Origin: Methanomethylovorans hollandica DSM 15978
Lineage (GTDB): Archaea > Halobacteriota > Methanosarcinia > Methanosarcinales > Methanosarcinaceae
Direction: 5' to 3'
DNA: 64,000 nt
NCBI RefSeq assembly: GCF_000328665.1
Contig: NC_019977.1
Span: 1,178,001-1,242,000 of the forward strand
The translations under genes and the position numbers were made by a program. Under the pieces are notes generated by a model, which did not search any database, was not told the origin of the DNA, and saw nothing but the letters and a program-made list of their open reading frames with translations. Shown here in pieces: positions 17,345-24,073 of the stretch (its first letter is position 1; each line of letters opens with the position of its first letter).

Positions 17345-17658
17345 AGGTATGTCCAGAATGCAACTCTGCCAGGTTGTACAGGCGAATATTCGCAGCAGAG
17401 TACCGCTGTACAAAGTGCGGGCTGATATTCATTACTCCGAAAATAGTAGACGTACCCCGGGATTATAGCATCAGTACCGGAGTACTCACTGCTATAGAGC
17501 GGAAGCAGAGGTTGGAAAAGATAGCCCAGGTACACAAAGCAAATCCCCACTACACCCGGACAGATCTTAAAATGGTTTGCTTTGAATCATACTATATGGT
17601 CAGCCGATACTGGAAAGAGGTGTACAATTCACAGATGACGATGAACAAAACGGGATAA
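17341..17658 (+). CDS. Zinc-ribbon protein with helical C-terminus
   Basis: KVCPECNSARLYRR and YRCTKCGLIF form a zinc ribbon resembling transcription-factor ribbons. The C-terminal half (ERKQRLEKIAQVHKANPHYTR ... VSRYWKEVYNS) resembles a helix-turn-helix. It may act as a viral transcription regulator (inference). Confidence 0.6.
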   Translation: MKVCPECNSARLYRRIFAAEYRCTKCGLIFITPKIVDVPRDYSISTGVLTAIERKQRLEKIAQVHKANPHYTRTDLKMVCFESYYMVSRYWKEVYNSQMTMNKTG

Positions 17659-17826
17659 ATCCAAACGGGGAGCCCCTCCTCTCCCCTTAGTGCCGTGGCC
17701 AGTGCGTTTGAAGGCGCGGGGTGCGACTCCCTGCCTCGGCTTTTCCGCGTGGGGCTAGTTCTATTCCACTCCCCACCCACGCGGGCTTCCTTTGGGGAAA
17801 CGGGATAGAAAAGAAGGTGAAAGAAG
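17659..17826. ncRNA. Structured GC-rich spacer, candidate RNA element
   Basis: In an operon with almost no spacers, these 168 bases have strong pairing: CCGCGTGGG (17745-17753) with CCCACGCGG (17776-17784), and GGGGAG with CTCCCC near 17667-17690. An AAACGGGATA direct repeat flanks the region (about 17648 and 17799). No protein frame with a ribosome site is visible. It may be an RNA regulator, a leader or a processing site. Confidence 0.4.
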
Positions 17827-18168
17827 ATGGAAGAAAGGATATGTATCAATGGAATTGAATACGAGCGTGTGAAACCGGTCGGTGAATTGCCATATGTAAT
17901 TGCAAGAACATACTCGGCTGGCGTATTTGCCGGATACCTGAAAGAACGCAACGGAAAAGAAGGTACACTTCTCAACGCTAGGAGAATTTGGTATTGGGAT
18001 GGTGCGGCATCTTTGTCACAGCTTGCTATGGAGGGTACATCGAAACCCACAAACTGCAAATTCCCCATAGCAGTTGAGCAGGTTGTGTTGACTGAGATTG
18101 TCGAAGTCCTCACTGTCACGCGTGCCGGTAAGAAGAGCATTGAAGAGGTGCCAGTATGGAAGAAATAA
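17827..18168 (+). CDS. DUF6948-like phage protein
   Basis: The 113-residue protein has the pattern VIARTYSAGVFAGYLKERNGKE, ARRIWYWDGAASLSQLAMEG and CKFPIAV, which I recall from a phage family named DUF6948. Its function is unknown to me. AAGGTGA stands before the ATG within a leader that recurs before the gene at 18462. The next gene encodes a Gly-rich repeat protein, a pairing I recall from other phages. Confidence 0.6.
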   Translation: MEERICINGIEYERVKPVGELPYVIARTYSAGVFAGYLKERNGKEGTLLNARRIWYWDGAASLSQLAMEGTSKPTNCKFPIAVEQVVLTEIVEVLTVTRAGKKSIEEVPVWKK

Positions 18169-18434
18169 CCTCTGGATATGGCGATGGCTATGGCGATGGC
18201 TATGGCTCTGGCCATGGCTCTGGCTATGGCCATGGCTCTGGCTCTGGCTGTGGCGATGGCACTGGCGATGGCTATGGCTCTGGATATAGCGATGGCTCTG
18301 GCCATGGCTGTGGCGATGGCACTGGCTATGGCTCTGGCACTGGCTCTGGCTGTGGCTCTGGATATGGCGATGGCTATGGCGATGGCTATGGCGATGGCTA
18401 TGGCACTAGTGACGATTCAGACAATGATGATTAG
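18156..18434 (+). CDS. Gly-rich low-complexity repeat protein
   Basis: The 92 residues are mostly GYGDGYGDG, GSGSGCG and GTGDGYG repeats, ending in an acidic tail (TSDDSDNDD). The DNA is a short-period repeat of GGCGATGGCTATGGCTCT-like units. An AGAGGTG site precedes the ATG, and the gene overlaps the end of the preceding gene by 13 bases. The repeat keeps other frames open too, so those frames are not evidence of genes. Its role is unknown. Confidence 0.6.
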   Translation: MEEITSGYGDGYGDGYGSGHGSGYGHGSGSGCGDGTGDGYGSGYSDGSGHGCGDGTGYGSGTGSGCGSGYGDGYGDGYGDGYGTSDDSDNDD

Positions 18435-18461
18435 GTGGACAATGTGACAAGGTGAAAGAAG

Positions 18462-18776
18462 ATGAAGAACGAGAACAAATACACGGAATCCATCGTATAT
18501 ATGGAAATGGACAAGATCCTTGAGGGGATTGGAATCAGGCAACTACCTAACCCTGTGCCTCCTGCTCTGGTAGAGAGATTCAAGAGGGCAGTGCTGGCAA
18601 AGGTAAATGATAATACCGATACTGTCGCAATGGTCGGCCGGATGCCTGAGGCAATGGCTATGGTGGTAGCAGCAGCCCTTGCTCAGAGAGTTACTCGCTT
18701 TGAGTATGGCGGGTATAGCCAGGTCTCTCATGTGATTTTTGACTACAGTGAGCAATGCCCGGAGATGAGGGTATGA
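18462..18776 (+). CDS. Hypothetical early protein
   Basis: The 104-residue protein has two helical sections (MEMDKILEGIGIRQLP and PEAMAMVVAAALAQRVTRF) and no recognised domain. The AAGGTGAAAGAAGATG leader is the same as that before the gene at 17827. It overlaps the next gene (ATGA). Confidence 0.45.
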   Translation: MKNENKYTESIVYMEMDKILEGIGIRQLPNPVPPALVERFKRAVLAKVNDNTDTVAMVGRMPEAMAMVVAAALAQRVTRFEYGGYSQVSHVIFDYSEQCPEMRV

Positions 18777-19147
18777 GCAGTGACGCTGCTAGAGACCTAG
18801 CTCTCAAAATCAATACTCTCAGAGAGCAGGCTGAAGAGTACGAGGTAGTGCTTAGAGACCTCAGATATCAACACTGGCTCGATATCGACACTAGCCAGAA
18901 AGAGCTGGGGCTGACTAACGAAACCAAGCGCAAGATGGCTCTTGAGCTAAGGCTAGAGACTGATGAAACGTACAGCAGGATAGCAAAGGAACTCCGGTAT
19001 GGGGTCAATATGCTCAAATCATGTATTGACCAAGAAGAGCTAGACCTGCTAAGAGAGTACATCGAGGCAGATGAAAGGATATCAGAAGAAGATAAGCAAA
19101 TGGATTTCAAGTATTTTGATGCTGTGGAAATATTACTAGGGATGTGA
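18773..19147 (+). CDS. Coiled-coil hypothetical protein
   Basis: Starting at the ATGA overlap (18773), the product of about 124 residues is highly charged and helical (ALKINTLREQAEEYEVVLRDL, LDLLREYIEADERISEED). It sits directly before recT and could be a recombination partner, but no nuclease motif is visible. Confidence 0.5.
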   Translation: MSSDAARDLALKINTLREQAEEYEVVLRDLRYQHWLDIDTSQKELGLTNETKRKMALELRLETDETYSRIAKELRYGVNMLKSCIDQEELDLLREYIEADERISEEDKQMDFKYFDAVEILLGM

Positions 19148-19152
19148 GGACA

Positions 19153-20037
19153 ATGGAACTGAGTGTTGATTTATTGAGCGAAATGCTTACAGAGAGAGGA
19201 TTTTACCCTGGGAACATGGGCAATGAGCACGTATGGAAAAACGTAATCAACGGGATACCCTATGCTGTGGATTTCAGAATAGGCAGCGTATTCCGCTATA
19301 TGTACGGACAGAGAGAAGAGGACGTAGAAGATGAGGTACTAGCAGACCTGAAAACAGCTATCATAGCAGTAATGCAGGAGGCAATAGGCGGGCAGGATGT
19401 ACAGGCAACAGGGGCTACCAACCAAGAGCCAGAGATCCCACCCACTGAAACAATTGTAACTCAAGAAGATAAGCCTACCGTAGTGCCTGCGAAAGTACCT
19501 CAGAAACCAGCGACTCGTAAGCTGTCCAACGAGGACCTCACTAAAGACAATATCAGACAGTATCTATGCCCAGCTGCTACAGATCAGGAAATATTCATGT
19601 TCCTCCAGTTATGCGAACATAGAAATTTGAATCCGTTTATCAAAGAAGCATATCTTGTGAAATATAATAATTCTCCTGCAACCTTGATTGTAGGAAAGGA
19701 CGCATTCACCAAGAAAGCAGAGGAGCATCCACAGTTTGACGGATTTGAGGCCGGAATTGTAATTGAGAGATCTGGTAAGGTCGAGTACAGGGCAGGTCAA
19801 CTAGTTCGGCCTGGCGAAATACTCATAGGCGGCTGGGCTGAGGTGCACAGGAAGGACAGGCAATACCCTTACAGGTCTGAGGTGTCTATGCAAGAGTATA
19901 ATACCAACCAGTCCTCCTGGAAGAAATTGCCTGCTACTATGATCCGCAAAGTGGCTCTGGTACAGGCGCTTAGAGAGGCTTTCCCCTCAGATCTGGGCGG
20001 GTGCTACGATTCAGCAGAGATGGGGGAGGTGGTGTGA
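19153..20037 (+). CDS. recT: RecT-family single-strand annealing protein
   Basis: From about residue 110 onward the protein matches the RecT/Redbeta group: LSNEDLTKDNIRQYLCP, EIFMFLQLCEHRNLNPFIKEAYLVKY, LIVGKDAFTKKAEEHPQF, GGWAEVHRKDRQYP and the MIRKVALVQALREAFP end block. The first 110 residues are an extra domain with a Pro/Thr-rich linker. I start it at ATG 19153, after GAGGA. RecT proteins anneal single strands in virus recombination or replication. No partner exonuclease is recognisable nearby. Confidence 0.85.
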   Translation: MELSVDLLSEMLTERGFYPGNMGNEHVWKNVINGIPYAVDFRIGSVFRYMYGQREEDVEDEVLADLKTAIIAVMQEAIGGQDVQATGATNQEPEIPPTETIVTQEDKPTVVPAKVPQKPATRKLSNEDLTKDNIRQYLCPAATDQEIFMFLQLCEHRNLNPFIKEAYLVKYNNSPATLIVGKDAFTKKAEEHPQFDGFEAGIVIERSGKVEYRAGQLVRPGEILIGGWAEVHRKDRQYPYRSEVSMQEYNTNQSSWKKLPATMIRKVALVQALREAFPSDLGGCYDSAEMGEVV

Positions 20038-20193
20038 ATGCATACATATCAATGCTGTGGTTGCCAATTCATGTCAATTCCATGCAAATTAATTACATGC
20101 GACGACGGGGTACTGTTTCCTGACACTTGCCCGATGACCGGGATAAACTATGTTTTCATCGAACTGTGTGGAGAAGAGGAGGGAATGAAATGA
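20038..20193 (+). CDS. Cys-rich mini-protein
   Basis: The 51-residue product begins MHTYQCCGCQFMSIPC and has further cysteines near 21, 32 and 44, a likely zinc-binding fold. It directly follows the recT stop and shares ATGA with the next gene. Function unknown. Confidence 0.5.
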   Translation: MHTYQCCGCQFMSIPCKLITCDDGVLFPDTCPMTGINYVFIELCGEEEGMK

Positions 20194-20372
20194 TATGCCC
20201 ACTTCTTTCTTCTTCACATTTTACAAACTGTCAAACATCCAGATGTGGGTGGTGGGATGAAATCCGGCAATGCTGTGCGATTATTCCAGCGAATTTCGGA
20301 CACATGATGAAACAGGCAGCGAAAGCTAGGCTGGACAGTGATGCAGAGCTTAGCGGGGGTGCTCCTGAATGA
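20190..20372 (+). CDS. Cys-rich mini-protein
   Basis: Starting at ATGATATG, the 60-residue product reads MICPLLSSSHFTNCQTSRCGWW and has a second Cys pair (QCCAII). This pattern recalls small phage zinc proteins with CP...C...CGWW. It overlaps both neighbours by four bases. Function unknown. Confidence 0.5.
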   Translation: MICPLLSSSHFTNCQTSRCGWWDEIRQCCAIIPANFGHMMKQAAKARLDSDAELSGGAPE

Positions 20373-20557
20373 GCCCAGAGGAATACATGGACAAGAGAGA
20401 GCTCCTGCTCAAGCAGCAACGCAGATGCAAAAACGATGAGGACAGGGCAAGGCTGCAAGCAAAAATAGAGAAGCTCGATAGCACATTTGAGAATGGGTTT
20501 TTCAGAAGGGATATAGGTAGACCCGAGCAGAAGTTGACTCAGTACGGGGTGGTGTGA
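20369..20557 (+). CDS. Small charged helical protein
   Basis: This 62-residue basic protein is one long helix (EEYMDKRELLLKQQRRCKND). It overlaps the preceding gene by four bases and ends directly before the next start. No known family. Confidence 0.45.
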   Translation: MSPEEYMDKRELLLKQQRRCKNDEDRARLQAKIEKLDSTFENGFFRRDIGRPEQKLTQYGVV

Positions 20558-21121
20558 ATGGATCTCTACAAAATAATCTGTCCGTATTGCAAGCATGAGC
20601 AGATGCCTTTCGGATATGAAAAGGAAGGCTACGGAGCGGTGATATGTGAGGAGTGTGGACAGCCATATGTGAATCAGACTACACGGACAATAGCATATCA
20701 CTCCTATGCTCTGGTAGGCATTGGGCCGCAGGAAGAGCCAGCCCTTCCTACAAAAGAAGAGGTACAAGAAGCCAGCGAGGCGGACAGAAAGCAGCAGTTC
20801 TCAGAAGTGAAACAGAAACTCGAAGAGATTCTGCTGATCTCTGAAGATTCGCCCAGGGCGCTGATCTCTGAAGTTTCGCCCTGGGTACAAACCCCCGGAC
20901 ACAAAAACGGTATGTACAGAATTGATGGGGAATATGTAGAGGTAAGATACCTATCAAGCCACCCAGTGAGGACCACTCTAGCAGACATACACATGCTATG
21001 CGAGGAGAGCAACCCCACTGAAGCAATAAACTCCCTGCTAGGCACAACACAGGATACGAGAAACACTGCAGCACTGAATTTTTTTATCAAAGCTGTGAAA
21101 AGAGGAGACGTGATTTTATGA
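20558..21121 (+). CDS. Zinc-ribbon hypothetical protein
   Basis: The 187-residue protein starts with a zinc ribbon (IICPYCKHEQMPFGY ... VICEECGQPYV) and has an acidic helix in the middle (KEEVQEASEADRKQQ). The C-terminal part contains a strand-rich section near REVRYLSSHPV-like residues. I see no enzymatic motif. Confidence 0.5.
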   Translation: MDLYKIICPYCKHEQMPFGYEKEGYGAVICEECGQPYVNQTTRTIAYHSYALVGIGPQEEPALPTKEEVQEASEADRKQQFSEVKQKLEEILLISEDSPRALISEVSPWVQTPGHKNGMYRIDGEYVEVRYLSSHPVRTTLADIHMLCEESNPTEAINSLLGTTQDTRNTAALNFFIKAVKRGDVIL

Positions 21122-21252
21122 GCTCGGAACCATGCCCTAGGCACACACAGTGCAGTTACAAGGAGAAGGGGGCTCACTGCCTCCTGGACAGAGGTGGGGA
21201 CTGCTATAGGTGGTTTGTCTCTGCTTCCAGGTACGTAGATGAGGAGGTCTAA
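21118..21252 (+). CDS. Cys-rich mini-protein
   Basis: The 44-residue product begins MSSEPCPRHTQCSYKEKGAH and has two more cysteines, a likely zinc knuckle. It overlaps the previous gene (ATGA) and is followed one base later by another similar mini-protein. Confidence 0.5.
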   Translation: MSSEPCPRHTQCSYKEKGAHCLLDRGGDCYRWFVSASRYVDEEV

Positions 21253-21253
21253 T

Positions 21254-21397
21254 ATGACCTCTTCTACTACACCAGCTGTATCAGAGTGCAAGCACAGCAA
21301 GAAGTGCAGTAGATACGATCCAGAGAGCTACACATGCACACGTGGAGAGAGCGACTACTGCGGACACTACAAGGCAATTAAGGGGTTAAGAGTATGA
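21254..21397 (+). CDS. Cys-rich mini-protein
   Basis: The 47-residue product contains SECKHSKKCSRYDPESYTC and C near 38, a four-Cys zinc pattern similar to the preceding gene, suggesting relatedness or a common fold. A GAGGAGGT ribosome site lies inside the end of the preceding gene. Confidence 0.5.
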   Translation: MTSSTTPAVSECKHSKKCSRYDPESYTCTRGESDYCGHYKAIKGLRV

Positions 21398-21600
21398 TCT
21401 TCACATTCAAAAATAAATACAGTGGACAGGATGAGCAGTACGAAGTGTCAGACAGCCTGTGCGAGTACAAGGGGATCACTCCTAGTGCTCCTGTGGTGAT
21501 GGAAACAGACACAGCATACGTATTAGAGCCAGAGAAAGGGAAGCGAGCGTACTTGAACAAAGCACACTGCAAGAAGGTGATTCTATATGAGAGAGTTTAA
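21394..21600 (+). CDS. Small hypothetical protein
   Basis: The 68 residues look like a small beta-rich fold (MIFTFKNKYSGQDEQYEVSD, VVMETDTAYVLEP). It overlaps both neighbours, as in coupled translation. Family not recognised. Confidence 0.45.
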   Translation: MIFTFKNKYSGQDEQYEVSDSLCEYKGITPSAPVVMETDTAYVLEPEKGKRAYLNKAHCKKVILYERV

Positions 21601-22006
21601 ATTTAGAGCATGGGATGAGAAAAACAGTAAAATGTATTATTCTGATAATCTTCCAGCTAATTATTACTTTGGTCACGATGGGAACAATAAAATATATTTT
21701 TCCGGTGATGTGTGGGATAACGACGAACAAATGTATTATAGAGATACTATATCCTCGGATGCTATGCAGTTCACCGGACAACATGATAAAAATGGAAAAG
21801 AAATTTACGAGGGCGATGTCGTGGAAGTGGGGGAGTGGAGAGAAAAAGTAGACGAAATCGGATCTCATTGGAAATGGTATGTGTACGTCGTGTCTTATTG
21901 CGATCAACGATGGTTGCCGGACGACTTAGACGAGGCACGGATCATCGGTAATATCTATGAAAACCCTGAACTCCTCAAGGCACTAACAGGAGGGATGAAT
22001 ATATGA
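21587..22006 (+). CDS. YopX-family phage protein
   Basis: The sequence MREFKFRAWDEKNSKMYY, then DAMQFTGQHDKNGKEIYEGDVVEV and IIGNIYENPELL, is diagnostic of the YopX family of phage and mobile-element proteins. Function unknown; members form oligomeric barrels. The first 14 bases overlap the previous gene. Confidence 0.85.
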   Translation: MREFKFRAWDEKNSKMYYSDNLPANYYFGHDGNNKIYFSGDVWDNDEQMYYRDTISSDAMQFTGQHDKNGKEIYEGDVVEVGEWREKVDEIGSHWKWYVYVVSYCDQRWLPDDLDEARIIGNIYENPELLKALTGGMNI

Positions 22007-22173
22007 GCACAATATATAGACCGTGCCCGGAGTGCGGCAGCCCAGTGGAGAGTGATACCGTCAAAGCTAAATGCATTCAGACCTATATATGTAGTGTATG
22101 TGCAGCGCAGCTTTGGCTAATTCAGACTCCTCTTTTCGACAAACTCATTACTGCACAGGTGGGGAGAAAATGA
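22003..22173 (+). CDS. Zinc-ribbon mini-protein
   Basis: The 56-residue product has CPECGSPVESD and ICSVCAAQLW, a classic four-Cys ribbon. It overlaps YopX and the next gene by four bases each. Function unknown. Confidence 0.55.
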   Translation: MSTIYRPCPECGSPVESDTVKAKCIQTYICSVCAAQLWLIQTPLFDKLITAQVGRK

Positions 22174-22442
22174 TCTCACTATCTGAGTCTGAGTTTATTA
22201 CCAGAGAAGAGTTTGAGGTGGCCTTGGATGCTGCTGTGCTACAAACCTGCAGAGAAATAGCAGACGATAGAAAGCGAATTACTGTGCTAGAATCCTTCGC
22301 ACATGGAGTATTCAACGTACTGTTTATGAAGTTCAGAGGAGTAAGAGATATACTAGATGTCAAAGTCAGGCAATATCTCCCAGGGTTTGAACTCCAAAAC
22401 TCTACCGAATCTCTACAGGAGGAGATTAGCGCAGAAACGTAG
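22170..22442 (+). CDS. Hypothetical helical protein
   Basis: Starting at the ATGA overlap, the 90-residue product has helices (REEFEVALDAAVLQTCREIA, RITVLESFAHGVFNVLF) but no known domain. Its stop codon lies inside the first GTAGTACTAC palindrome, so the gene end and the control region are entangled. Confidence 0.5.
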   Translation: MISLSESEFITREEFEVALDAAVLQTCREIADDRKRITVLESFAHGVFNVLFMKFRGVRDILDVKVRQYLPGFELQNSTESLQEEISAET

Positions 22443-22569
22443 TACTACACTGTAGTACTACACTGTTTAGAAAGTCGGCAAAGAAAACCTACATCGGTTG
22501 ACATTGTCGAGTGTAGTAAGGAGTGGATACTATATTGCTGTAAAGCAATGTAGTACTACGTAGTACTAC
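22439..22569. promoter_or_regulatory. Four GTAGTACTAC palindromes (operator or iteron cluster)
   Basis: The perfect 10-bp palindrome GTAGTACTAC occurs at 22439-22448, 22452-22461, 22550-22559 and 22560-22569. The first pair is spaced 13 bp start to start and the second pair 10 bp. A partial copy (GTGTAGTA) lies at about 22511-22518. The cluster ends 37 bases before the next ATG, where a regulator could control its own gene; an origin role is also possible. Confidence 0.65.
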
Positions 22570-22606
22570 ACGGTTGCAGAAAAAAACCCTTCTAGATTGG
22601 AGGAAA

Positions 22607-23059
22607 ATGTATCAAAAATCGCATGTTTCGTCTGTTAGGATCAATCCATCGTTGAAAGAATGGTTTGAAGGTACACAAACTATTCACCATTATGCTCTCT
22701 CAGATGCTATGGAGCAAGGCATACTCCACATCCTAAGCAACTATGTCCCTGTATCCGTTTTAGAAAAACAAATACACGAAACCCGAAAGAAACTTGCAGA
22801 ACTCGAAAACGCATTGGTCAATGCGAAACACGTAGAAGCAGAAACAATGAAACAGCTAGAGAAGGAAGATCCCTCTACAGCATATACAGATATTAGAGAG
22901 CAGATCTTCATAGATGATGGCCCAGGTACTATACTAAGAATGCTCAAAAAGAATCAGTCGCCTGCATGGGACAGGGTCTGTCATAAGTACGGTTTCTCAA
23001 GCTCAAGGGAAATGGAACAGTTCGTTAGGCTAGAAGCATCAAGGAGGGGATTGATATGA
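22607..23059 (+). CDS. Putative DNA-binding protein with coiled coil
   Basis: The ATG at 22607 follows GGAGG, which decides the start over an upstream TTG. The N-terminus (VSSVRINPSLKEWFEG ... YALSDAMEQGILHIL) fits an RHH pattern, followed by a coiled coil (LEKQIHETRKKLAELENALV) and a C-terminal helical part (MLKKNQSPAWDRVCHKYGFSS). Its place directly after the palindrome cluster suggests autoregulation or site binding. Confidence 0.5.
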   Translation: MYQKSHVSSVRINPSLKEWFEGTQTIHHYALSDAMEQGILHILSNYVPVSVLEKQIHETRKKLAELENALVNAKHVEAETMKQLEKEDPSTAYTDIREQIFIDDGPGTILRMLKKNQSPAWDRVCHKYGFSSSREMEQFVRLEASRRGLI

Positions 23060-23430
23060 CCTCTCTCTATAATGCTGTTCTGGAGATACTAGAAACTCCC
23101 ATGACTCGCTCAGCAATAATGAATGAATTGTACAGATATAACATATCAGCAGCAGTCACTCAAAGCGGATTCGTCAAAGGATATCTAGACGCTCTTGTGG
23201 ATCTAGGTCATCTCTACGTAATCGGTACAGTCCAACGGATGAGAATGTACTCCAAACATCCTGCGAAAGAATATGCTCACAGACGCTGTCCGTACTGTCA
23301 GACTAATATATTGATATTCGACACAGATACAGGCAGCAAGTACTCCTGCCCCAAGTGCAAGGAAGAATTAGTAGTCGTGATGACGTTCAAAGACGGAGTG
23401 CAACTACACCCAGCGGAGGGGGTACAATGA
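23056..23430 (+). CDS. Winged-helix plus zinc-ribbon protein
   Basis: Residues 1-70 look like a winged helix (LYNAVLEILETPMTRSAIMNEL ... VKGYLDALVDLGHLYVIG). Residues 78-110 are a zinc ribbon (RRCPYCQTNILIFD ... YSCPKCKEELV). This combination suggests DNA binding and transcription control before the packaging genes. It overlaps both neighbours. Confidence 0.6.
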   Translation: MTSLYNAVLEILETPMTRSAIMNELYRYNISAAVTQSGFVKGYLDALVDLGHLYVIGTVQRMRMYSKHPAKEYAHRRCPYCQTNILIFDTDTGSKYSCPKCKEELVVVMTFKDGVQLHPAEGVQ

Positions 23431-23627
23431 GATACTATCCTCGGCTGTCTCCATGGGCACGGGATATAAAACATCTTATGGGTACTGGCTGGTTTTTGTA
23501 TCGAGATCTACCATCCGAACTACAAGACAAATCTAACCTGCTCAGGGCACACGACAAAGGGCTCTTAGAACGCAGCACGGGGTATATTGGGCACGGGAAC
23601 ACTAGAAGGATGTGGCGGGTCAAATGA
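23427..23627 (+). CDS. Small winged-helix-like protein
   Basis: The 66-residue basic protein (WARDIKHLMGTGWFLYRDLP ... RAHDKGLLERS) looks like a short winged-helix. It overlaps the neighbours by four bases at each end. Family not recognised. Confidence 0.45.
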   Translation: MRYYPRLSPWARDIKHLMGTGWFLYRDLPSELQDKSNLLRAHDKGLLERSTGYIGHGNTRRMWRVK

Positions 23628-24073
23628 CAAAATCCCACACTGCAAAACCTATCGTTTTTAAGTGGACACCTGCTCGCATAAAAGGGGCAAAACTAGCAGC
23701 GAGCACCACAATGACGCAAGAAGAGATCGCAAAAGAGTGCAGTGTTCACAGAATGACCGTTAATGAGTGGTTTCAGGCTCAAGAGTTCAAAGAAAAAGTT
23801 GCAGAGTTAATAATGCAGGATGAGCGGTTTACTAGGCCGGGGCTGCTAAAAATAACCGGGGCGATACTGGATAAAAAAATAGAAAGAGCAGCGGAGGATC
23901 GGTCTACAGCAGCAGACTATATCAAAATAGTAGCCGACATTGCCGGGATAAACAAAGCAGGTAATGAGATCAATATATACAATGCAGTAGGCGTAGTCAA
24001 TACCCAGGAGGTGAAGGATGCAGTATCTAGGCTCTGCGAAAAGCTCAGGGAAGCAGACGACTCAACCGACTGA
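23624..24073 (+). CDS. Terminase small subunit
   Basis: The 149-residue protein has an N-terminal helix-turn-helix (GAKLAASTTMTQEEIAKECSV then RMTVNEWFQAQEF), a helical oligomerisation part and an acidic C-terminus. Position directly before and overlapping the large subunit by 56 bases supports the call. It should recognise the viral packaging site and feed DNA to the motor. Confidence 0.8.
   Translation: MTKSHTAKPIVFKWTPARIKGAKLAASTTMTQEEIAKECSVHRMTVNEWFQAQEFKEKVAELIMQDERFTRPGLLKITGAILDKKIERAAEDRSTAADYIKIVADIAGINKAGNEINIYNAVGVVNTQEVKDAVSRLCEKLREADDSTD

Noticed and set aside
17592-18305. Leftward frame of 237 residues with Ala/Arg/Met-rich repeats
   Set aside because: It is an antisense reading of the Gly-rich repeat gene and the structured spacer. 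Its composition only reflects the DNA repeat.
18156-18434. CRISPR-like array
   Set aside because: The repeats are short codon-level units without unique spacers. No other region shows a repeat-spacer pattern.
18178-18447. Plus-strand frame of Ala-Met repeats
   Set aside because: It is a second reading of the same DNA repeat, without a ribosome site, whereas the Gly-rich frame has AGAGGTG before its ATG.
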